From positions 2,103,501 through 2,167,500 of the forward strand of contig JADLSH010000355.1 of NCBI GenBank assembly GCA_016169945.1: a stretch of 64,000 nucleotides of DNA, in the 5' to 3' direction. The stretch's first letter is position 1, and each line of letters opens with the position of its first letter. Positions 44,995 through 55,900 of the stretch are shown one piece after another. The DNA comes from Trachythela sp. YZ-2020 (lineage: Eukaryota > Cnidaria > Anthozoa > Malacalcyonacea > Clavulariidae). The notes beneath the pieces were generated by a model, which worked only from the letters and a program-made list of their open reading frames with translations, did not search any database and had not been told where the DNA came from. Both the position numbers and the translations under genes were made by a program.

Positions 44995-45425
44995 CCTGGT
45001 CAAACGAGGATGAGAGTTGATGAGAGTTGGCAAGCGAGTTTGCATGAGAGTTTCATCAACTCTCTTGCCCCGGTCAAACGAGAACAAGAGTTGCATGAGA
45101 GTTGACTGGATATTACCACGCGTACCGGTCAAACGAGCAAAAACTCTCAACTCTAGCTGATCAAAATTTGTACCAGCTCAAAGTTGATGAGAGTTGAAAG
45201 TTGATGAGAGTTGATGAGAGTTGATGAGAGTTGATGAGAGTTGATGAGAGTTGATGAGAGTTGATGAGAGTTGATGAGAGTTGATGAGAGTTGATGAGAG
45301 TTGATGAGAGTTGAAGAGAGTTGATGAGAGTTGATGAGAGTTGATGAGAGTTGATGAGTTGGCGGTCAAACGCGAGCGAGAGTTACAACTAGCTCTCGTC
45401 AACGCTTATTCTCGTTTGACCGGGT
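44995..45425. repeat. R4 element with GAGTTGATGA minisatellite
   Basis: About 15 near-perfect 12-bp units (gagttgatgaga) at 45180-45360 lie between inverted gtcaaacgag flanks. Confidence 0.9.
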
Positions 45426-46017
45426 CTTAACTCACCATATGGACTATAATTATAGATTCATTAACAGTCAAAGTATGTATATTTCCGGCTTTGCTCACTG
45501 TATTCTCGATTACGCTGGAACTATAGGCTGTACGAGAAGTTGTACTAGACTAGTTAGATATTTACCTCTTTGTCGGTCGGTGCTGAGGTTTAAAGATTAC
45601 TCTGCTCTCAACAGCCATCGAAGATAAAAAAGCTGCCATTCTCTATTATCACTTAGTAGATATTTAGCAATGCACATGCTCAAAATACAAGCTTATACCA
45701 CCAGAGTAATTTGCCTGCGATAAACAGCATAAAAGTAGAAGCGATTTTGCAATGAATAGCTTAGCTATTTGCATATAGATGATTTAATGAAGACACTTTA
45801 AAACCCCATGAGAACAATTCTTTTATTTAAATTCAATGAAATTTAAGCTCAACACGGAATCATTATTTACTTAGTAATTGCAGCTCATTACCAAATAATT
45901 TACATAACTTGCCAAAGTTGGATTGCATCTAATGAAATGAAGCGCAAATTGACAGTCAATCCCTAATGACTTTCTCGGTAGAATACCAAATTTAAAATAA
46001 ATGCTAGTGACTTTAAT

Positions 46018-46265
46018 ACGGACACCTCTCTTATACGGACACCTCTATAACACGGACACCTCTCTAACACGGACATCTCTCTAAGACTCTAATACGGACA
46101 TCTCTCTAATACGGACACCTCTCTAATGCGGACATCTCTCTAATATGGACACCTCTCTAATACGAACATCTCTCTAATACGGACACCTGTCTAATACGGA
46201 CACCTCTCTAATACGGACACTTCTCTAATGCGGACACCTCTCTAATACAGACACCTCCCGAATAC
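46018..46265. repeat. Tandem repeat, 17-18-bp unit
   Basis: About 14 units of the type cggacacctctctaata lie downstream of gene C. Confidence 0.92.
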
Positions 46266-46621
46266 GGAATTAAAAACAACATATATGTGATTAAATATTG
46301 TATTTTATTATGTTACAGTTACACCACCATCTATGGTTTTATAAATAATGTTTTCACAAAACATTGTGTTGCCTTATTACTTCCAACAAGTCTTAAGTTC
46401 TGTGGAGAAGACTTATAAATATATGTTTCATATTTGGGTCTCCTAAATCCCAATGAATTTCTACTCGTTTTTTCGTTTTAATCTTAAGTTTTAAAACTCT
46501 ACAATGAGTTACTTATACGGGTATACTTTTTTCTCGGCCTGATCGTCTGGCTTTTTTCTAAGGGTTCTCTGTCCGTATTTTCCCTTTATGTGTCTATATT
46601 TTTGTCTATTTTCTGGCCATT

Positions 46622-46924
46622 TTAAAGCCTCTTTCTTCTCAAATATTGGCAGACAAGCGGGAATGCCTTCTCAGCAAAGAATTCCAACTGGTCAAAGTTG
46701 ACAGTCATCGCGTATTCAGGCCCAGACGCCATGTCAATCAGTTCCTGTTCAAATGTTCGCAGCGACTTCTCAGTTCCAGCTCCAATTGTGACAACGAGAA
46801 CACCCTTTTTCTTCACGATCTCGGCCTGTCTACGGGCTTTGCTTAGGTCATGTGCATTGCCGTCTGTGAAGAGAATCAAGATGTCGGCGATTCCTGGACG
46901 GTCGCCGCGAATACCTGTGAAGAC
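46622..46924 (-). CDS. Gene C vWA C3, second half, and stop
   Basis: It starts VFTGIRGDRP and has LFTDGNAHD. The last Cys is in PLVCQYL, followed by a basic end (RRKRL) and a TAA. Confidence 0.9.
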   Translation of the reverse strand, partial: VFTGIRGDRPGIADILILFTDGNAHDLSKARRQAEIVKKKGVLVVTIGAGTEKSLRTFEQELIDMASGPEYAMTVNFDQLEFFAEKAFPLVCQYLRRKRL

Positions 46925-46950
46925 CTGCGTTTTGGAAAGATACATACATT

Positions 46951-46996
<46 letters not shown>

Positions 46997-49900
46997 GACT
47001 TTATTTAAACTGTTAAAAATCTGTTAAATATATCAACGTTACACTTATTTTATATACAATATAAATATGCATATTCTTATACACTACAAATATGAGACTT
47101 ATTGTCAAGTTCTAAACAGTACGTTTAAATTGTGAGAAGGATATCATTTCTGTAATGTTTAAAGGTAAAGAGTTCCTGCATTCTTTTCCAGTCTAATGAA
47201 GGTGTTATTAGTGAACTCATTGAAGGTTAGAATTCAGAGATATTCATTTTAAAAGATATGCAGAGAAAATAACTCAAACTGTTATAGCGCTTCTGAATAT
47301 TTGAAAAACATAAAACAGGATCAAAGTTATATGTCAGTGAAAATCGAAAAATCGCGCCGCGTTGTAGAATCGCGTCCAGTCTGCCTGGGCCTTAACACCG
47401 CAGTGGATTTGTGGTGGTCACACCAATATGGCTGCCATTGCCTTCATTTGTGCATAGCAGATGAACAATCCAGTCGTTGTTTTGAGACCAGAGTGACAAC
47501 GTTGGAGTATTTTCAACTCACCTCATTATTAACACGAGTCAAAGCATCACCAGTGGCAGTCCGCGTTCCTGCTTGATACCGCATGTTACGAATATTCACG
47601 ATTGATTCAAACTCGGAATACCGTCCCAGGTCCCAGACCACCGAAGTGAGATCTTCCTTGCTGAATTGCATGAGTCCTGTGTTGATATCTGACGCCTCCA
47701 CTCTTAGCAGGGAGATGAGATCCATTAAAAAGATTTGAACTTTTTCAAAGTTGTAATATTTGATGCTTGCCGAACCGTCAATGACGAAGAATATATCGTG
47801 CGGGCTTCGTCTGCAATTTCCACCATCGACAGTTTCTAGAAAGTAAACCAGTGTTACTACAGGAGAAAACCCGAACTAAACTAAATTTATTAATACTAGA
47901 TAACTCTATCGGACATGTTTTCGTTGGTGAATGTAACTTGTTCGGGGATTGCATTCATTATCGCATTCTTGTTCGGGGATTGCATTCATTTAGAGAATTC
48001 AAAATAACTCTTAAAGACACTTACGTCCAGGATTAAGGACATTATCGGCCTTAACACACATCGCTTCGAGCACCTCTGCACGATCTTTTTTAAGCCCCTT
48101 GTAATTTGAAAGGACGATGAACTTAGGGTCGGTCATCTCATGCAAGAAAGCTGCAAGATATTTTGTGGAGGTTCCTGAATGAACTCCTACTGTCGCCAGA
48201 CGAACGTTTCGTGATTCCAACAGCCTTGCTTCGCCAATGGCGTGGTCTCTGTCGTTTGGTGTGCCTCGAGTAATTAAGACGATCACATTCGGGTTGCGCT
48301 CGCGTTGCTTCAAAGCGTCGAGCCCGTAGAACTAAAATGGAGTAAACAACTTTAGCCGTGGTCAAACGAGGATTAGAGTTGATGAGAGTTTGCAAGCGAG
48401 AGTTTGCATGAGAGTTTTATCAACTCGCATGCCCCGGGTCAAAAGAGAACAAGAGTTGCACGAGAGTTGACTGGATATTACCACGCGTACCGCGGTCAAA
48501 CGAGGGAAACTCTCCGATCAACTTTCATCAAAATTTGAACTTCAAAGCTGATGTTTGTTGAAATGAGAGTTGATGAGAGTGCACGAGAGTTGATAAGAGT
48601 TGGCGATCAAATAACGCTTACGGACTATTCAGGGAGTACCATTTTATTTAAATACACCAAAGCGATATAAATACGCAGGGGGGTGGATCCAGCATGATCT
48701 GATAAAGGGGGGGGGTGGTGCTAAGCCGATGCCGGTCATGGCAGAGTGAATCGTCACTGAGGACCCCCGCAGGGTTGAGGAGAAAAATGTTGGAAAATAA
48801 GATTGCCTAGATGGTCAAAAAAGGCCCATCAATGGCCCGATATTGTGTTTTTGTTTGATAATGTTCTGTCAAATTAAGAATTTGGATTTCATATAGGAAT
48901 TGGCACCCATCCTACACCCCCTTTGGCCAAGCATAGGGTGCGCACCCCCCTGAACCCCCCCCCCCCAAGTAAATCCATCCCTGTAAATACCCAAGCTCTA
49001 GCTACTGACCTGATTATTAGCTTTCACCAAAGCATCTCCGGTAAACCGTTTATATCCTCTTTGTTGAACAATTGTCCCCAATCGAATCTTTATCTCCTTA
49101 TAATCCAACGGGCTCATAAAATCTATTTCCATTCTAGCCGTACCTCTATCTGTGAACTGCATGACACCAACCCTGAATTTATCATCATTCAAATCACGAA
49201 TGACTGATTTTATCAATCCTTTAATCCTCTTGAAATCTTTCTGGGAAAGATCGTAGGATTGTTGGAAGTTCACTGTTCCGTCGACCACAAAGAGTATGTC
49301 TTTTCCAATGCTCCCAGAACAGCCAATCGGAGTAAGGGTTGTGCTTGGTTCAGGCTGTGTCGTTGCGCCTATCCAGTTGGTTAGAGAGCCGATCGATAGG
49401 CTCGGTGCTGGAGCACGAACGCGAGTCGTTGGTTTGTTGGTTTCTGGTGGAGATCGTGTTGGTTGGGTCGCTGAAATGAATATAGATAGTCTATTAGTCG
49501 AGGGTTTTAATATCATATTAATGTATTAGATTTCTAGTTTTACACTAGCGGTGTAACTAAAAATAGAGTGGAGTCGAGTTGATCTAGTGTATGTTATTGC
49601 AATGTGTTACTTTTTTCATATACTCATGAATAGCTCATGAATATATTAGGCAACCATGAATCCTTTTCTGACCACATGATAATTCTTGAAACCTAGTCCT
49701 AGGACTGGATGCAGTCTTGATCAAATCTGAACTAACTTTATTTATACTGGATAGCTCTATCAGTTATCTAACACTGGTATCAGTTGTCTATAACCCAGTG
49801 TTATTACAGATTCCGGAAAAAGACAGGAAGTACTCTTCTCACATGCGGACTGAGGGGAAATTGTATAACCAGACGAATGCAAGCACTAACCATTCGGTGC

Positions 49901-52900
49901 GACTAGAACAAGCCTATATGTCCGAGGACTGCAGAAAGTTTGATGAAGTTCTATATACGACTGGAAAATACATTAAAACTGCGAGCATGCGAGATGTCAT
50001 TTCAAAAAAATCAACCTCTAAACAGAGAACCGATAGAGCAATCCAGTAATGGCAAAGTTATATTTGAGCTTAATTTATTGAATATTGTCAGCTAAGCTAC
50101 GAATAATAAATTATGGGAACTTTTGTATACATTGCGTGACATTTCAGTTACACAGACATTACCGTTAAAGTGATAAACTAAGGGTGCTCAATACGGTCTA
50201 CAGACGAGGACTGTAACTGTTAAAAAATCATGCGTGCATATCATTCATGTGTCGTATTTGCATTTCCTCTTTTGAGGGTCGTTTTCATCCCTCAACGACT
50301 TTCCCCAATCCTCCATTAGCGAGCGCGAGTAAGGGGGCACATTCCCCCATTGTCCGTTTGGACATGAGTAAAATGTATATAGGGCGCACTACGGCGCATT
50401 GTGGCTAAATATTAACTCAAAGTAAACAAAAAAAAGTTTCCCATGCCGATATTAGACCAGGTTGTATTGGAATAATTACTGCCCTGCCTCATACTGTGTT
50501 CGTTAGCCATATATTTGAGTACATATATGATGTTTAGTGTATAAATAACTTGAGCACTTTAAACCATGCCCTATAGCTACATAAACTATCCAACCATATA
50601 GTACTTTTGTATGCGAAACTGCCATGCCTACATTTTATTTGTTTACCTGATATTTTCTATGTTAAGTAGTTATGATATCTATGCATAAATAATTTCAATT
50701 AATCTCTTGAAAATCTGCCCAAACATAAACTACTGGAACGTTGTACTATTTCGACGACAGTCATACGATGATTTGGTATACATTACAGGTTATGAGTAAA
50801 ATATATGCCATAAGGCTTTTTAACATTGTTGACCTTGTAGTTGTAATCTTTTAATTGCGTAGATGATATGAAAACGGAGCATTTCGAATAGTATTTAAGT
50901 GCCCCAACACCAAAAATGGCTAGAGAATCTTAAACTTTGAACCACATACCGCGAGCGGAGAGATATATTAGGTGACATAGTCGCCTTAATGTCTAGGTGA
51001 CCACATAAAAATAAAATAATAAATTGCTAGCTAAGAACTTGTTCTAGTGTTTTTCAATATAAGCAGCATATACGCCGCTCTTACAATATAACTTTAACTT
51101 TATATATATATTTGTTTAAGTTCCCACGACTATAAATTTCACAAAATAGTACTATAGATTTCTACATGCATGTTTCCAGCCGTGTGCTGCAAACGACCTT
51201 TAAGGCTTTATTTTTTACTATATAAATTTGTTTTTATCGATATCTGCTTTGGAGCCTCGTGAAGAATTTCCCGCCAAGAAAATGTAACAAAGCAATTTTG
51301 TATACTTACGTGGTTTGGGTGTTGTAACGACTCTACAAACTTTATTCACAATATCAACCACAATACTCTCGAGATTTGTGAAATCCACCAGTTTCATATC
51401 GTCCGGGCTCGAAGCAATAGCTAGCAATTCCTGTTGTAGTTTGTCCTGGACCTTTTTCAGATCAGCCCCGGCTCCAATGGCAATGATCCGCACTCCATTG
51501 GCCTTCAACCGTTGTGCCTGCTCAATGGTACGATCTGGATAACGAGACTTTCCGTCTGTGAACACGACAACTATATCTTCAACTTTCGGACGGTCACCGC
51601 CAGTTTTTGTGAAAACCTAAATGTTTAAGTTTAAAGTTTGGCTTTTTAATTTCTACACTGGATAGCTCTGTCAGTTCTAAACTGTTCTTTCTAGAAGTTC
51701 AGTGGGGGACATCTCCTATATTGGTCATCCAGTCTTACAATACAGGAGAAAACTTAAACTAAACTAACTTCATTTATACTGGATAGTTCTATCAGTTCTA
51801 AACTGTTCTCCCTAGAGGTCCAGTAAGGGTCATCTCTTATTGATCCAGTGTTACTACAGGAGGAAACCTAAACTAAACTAACTTTATTTATACTGGATAG
51901 TTCTATCAGTTCTAAACTGTTCTCCCTAGAGGTCCAGCGGTAAGGGGCATCTCTTATTGATCGTTCCAGTGTTACTACAGAAGGAAACCAAAACTAAACG
52001 AACTTCATTTATACTGGATATATATAGCTCTTAAATAGTTAAATCAGTTCTAAACTGTTTTCCCTAGAGGTCCTCTAAGGGCCATACTTATTGCTCCAGT
52101 GTTACTACAGGAGAAAACCTAAACTAAACTAACTTCATTTATCAATCCAGTGTATTATACATGTATAAAATCAATCCAGTGTATTATACATAGATCCTCA
52201 CCTGTTCCACGACCATTTTCAAAGCGAGGTCAGTCAAAGTCTCACGCCCACCATAATACTCCATGTTCTCAAATTTTTGCCGTATCGTTTCAGCGTCGAA
52301 ATTATTGTCAAGATTGAATCTTATTCCGGTATTTTCTTCGTCGCTGAATTGCAAGAAACCAATACGTGTCATATCACGGCCAACGTGAACGGAAGAGACC
52401 AGTTGGCTGAGAAAAGTTCGAACTTTTTTGATATCTTTATATCCGATGCTCGCTGAATCATCAACGACCAAGAATAAGTCTCTTGGCTGCTCCACGCAAA
52501 TTACTAAAGAATGAAAATATAAACTCATTTATTTATACTCAAACTCTATCGGTTACAAACTCTATCGGTTCATTGTGCTACCTAGAGGTCTAGTAAAGAT
52601 ACCGCTAATTCTACCAGTTCTAAACTGTTCTCCCTAGAGGTCCAGTATAAAGGTCCTTCCTTAGCGTTTCAGTGTTACTACAGGAGGAAATCTAAACTAA
52701 ACTAACTTTATTTATACTGGATAGCTCTATCAGTTCTTAACTGTTCTTCCTAGAGGTCCAGTAAGGTCATTTCTTATTGATCCAGTGTTACTACAGGAGG
52801 AAACCTAAACTAAACTAACTTTATTTATACTGGATAGCTCTATCAGTTCTAAACTGTTCTCCCTAAAGGTCCAGTAAGAGTCATCTCTTATTGCCCCAGT

Positions 52901-55900
52901 ATTACTACAGGAGGAAATCTAAATTTAACCAACTCTATTTATACAGGATATCTCTATCAGTTCTAAACTGTTCTCTCTAGAGGTCCAGTAAGAGTCATCT
53001 CTTATTGATCCAGTGTTACTGCAGGAGGAAATTTAAACTTAACCAACTCTATTTATACTTGATAGCTCTATCAGTTCTCTCGCTTTCGTCCTATAGCGGA
53101 TAAACACACGCAATATACAACTCTACATTTCAAACAAAGACGTTTTTGTATATCTTACACTTAAATGTATCCGCATTGAAAACTTCCGTAATTTCTATAT
53201 TTAGAGTGCAATCGTGGCGGCAACTTCTTTGATCTTATATACTTTAACCATTGCACAACGAATTTCAACCTTTGTAACAAGAGTGAATTTCAGAGCCTGT
53301 TGATCGGTGGGTAGTTTTAGTGAACGTTACAGGACAGCAGATAATGGTCAACTTCAGAAATTTTGACACTGATAGAAGCAAGAGTATTAAACTAAATATC
53401 TCAATACTATAACACTCCCTATCACATACTATTTTCCCACAATGAGAGTCTGAAATTGTATCACCCTATCTCTAAGGCAATGCTCTTTATAATCATAAAA
53501 TAGAATTTGCCACAGGGCAAGGTGTAGTCGCAAGTGAAAGAGTAATTACCACTCCTACAGAAAAGCCTCTCTTTGAATTTACAATGTGGACATTTTGTTC
53601 TCCGAAATCTCACTACATTAACGTGTGGTGCATGTCTTTGATCAAAATGTGTGAAACTTTAAACCTCTTTCAAAGACACAAGTCTTCAGGTCAATTCCCT
53701 TCTCGTCACATACTTTTCTATACTGCAAACCAAACTACCCTCTGTGTACATTGTACATAATGATTTGATAATTATGGGGGCATATGTTAGTAATGTTACT
53801 AGGAAACCTTAGCAATCGTTAAATGAAGTGTTTTGCGTGGGCAAATTCCTTGTAGCATATCACAGATGAAACGGATATCTTCATAGCTCTATCAGTTCTA
53901 AACTGGTCTCTCTTAGAGCTTCGGCACAACAAGAAAACCGGACGGTCTAAAAAACCTGCGGTTTTAACGGTGTTTGGTGGAGTCAAACTGGAAGCACTCT
54001 TCTCACATGCGAATGAGGTGAGATTATAATCGAAAAACTGCATTTTGAAAGAATCACACTCTGGTAGCTGAAAGGTACATGCACTAACTACACAACATCA
54101 CTCTCTTACGCAAACTGGCAGTATATATGTTTACGAGAATTCATTCAATGTTTTATAGCAGTTGTTTTGAAACAAAACTGCTACTTTTACCAATATCCAA
54201 ATATTGATTATGTTATTATTATTATGAGAGTTTTCAGTTTGACTGTGCGAAACACCAAACGTTTTCTCCGAATACTCTGATATTCTCCTGTAGTAACACT
54301 GAATCAATAAGAGATGACCCTTCCTGGATCTCTAGGAAGAACAGTTTAGAACTGATAGAGCTATCCAGTGTAAATAAAGTTAGGTTTCCTCCTGTAGTAT
54401 TAAACACTGAATCAATAAGGGATGACCCTCACTGTGGATCTCCAGGAAGAACAGTTTAGAATTGATAGAGCTATCCACTATATTAAAGTTAGTTTCATTC
54501 TAACATTCATTATTCCTATCATGCCTTTTTTCATTTCCCCAAGATCTGCATGTCACTCCCCAAATTACCAATGAGACGAAAGCGTTTGAGGAATGCAAAA
54601 ACTTCAAAACACGAACAACAACAATCTTTGTAAGTCGCAAAATTCCTTCACGTTTGCGAGGGCTTTAACCCTCCCACCGTTGTACGTAAATTAAAAACAG
54701 CCTACTTAAAAAGGAGTGTCTGAAAAACACTGATATATAAGGGCAATATAACAACACTAATAAGCAATAATTAATCTAATGGGAACTTTAATGTAAACAG
54801 TAACTCGCCCATGGTCATAGAATTCGCGGAAACAATTAAGACGTTTACACACAAATATTCTGTGGTTTATATGTGGGTTGTACATGTATATAGTTACAAT
54901 GTTTCCGACTTGAATATCCAAGGAAATGTATTTTTTGACGTTAGTGTCATTGTTTCCTGGTCGGCTTATGCGGTTTGAAACTAAGTAAATGTATGCACGT
55001 TTCAAGTCGGTTTTTTTTATGAAATCACCAGACCTTTAAATTGTTGCTTATAGAGTGCTACACAGGAAGAAACTATTGTCTTTTTCCTATAAGCAGACGT
55101 TTTAATACTTTTCTCACGCTTAAAACGCACGCAACGCAAAAACTCAGTTTAAATGCATTTGTAAGAAACATTTTTCGAAGGACTAGCTAGTTTGAACTTG
55201 TAATTTCATTTTGCAACTCATTCATTGTAATCATTGACCAAATGTTATTGCTACTATAGTTGGATTTCGTTAATCACTATCGTGCAAAAGGTGGCCAATT
55301 GAGAGTTATCAGAGTGAGAAAATATTGTTTGTTCTTTTCATGATTTTAATAGACTAATATAGTCTTGTATTTGGTAGCAAATATATAGAATTGAGAGATG
55401 CAGTTTCATCGGCTTGCTTTTATAATTATATAAGTGTCGGCAATATTTCTGAAGTTGACTTCCATCTGCTACCCTGCGACGTTTACTGAAACACAGGCAC
55501 CAGTAAAGTGGCTCAAACTGTCCTTATTGCTATATATACAATTAATCTGAAAGTAAATATAGTATTAAACCATGTGCTTTTTGGTAGAAATAGAAAATAA
55601 ATGCACATGAAAATTTAATATTTGAAGTGGATTCTTAGCTGCATGAGAACCTCTTCTCAATTCAAGTGTTTCAGCTCTGAGTGTCGAGTTTCATAACCCA
55701 TATTGGTCGGTTTCAAGTACGTGTTGCATGAGAGCCGCACAGTGAGAGCAGCAGATGGTGCTCAACTTCAGAAATATCGACACTTTCGGGAGCAAGAAAA
55801 TTTAACTACAGTCTACATTTGTCAGTTCTAACTATTTTCCACCAAATACATTATACATATAATGAAAATAATTAACATTAATATTTCATTCTGATAACTG

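Larger units (their letters stand above)
40762..46621. other. Intergenic between genes C and D, repeat-filled
   Basis: It contains R2, R1, R4, a SINE-like block, foldbacks and a tandem minisatellite. No coding exon was recognised. Gene D's promoter should lie at its left end. Confidence 0.45.

Noticed and set aside
49717..50049. 110-codon open frame
   Set aside because: It runs through rearranged R1 repeat sequence.
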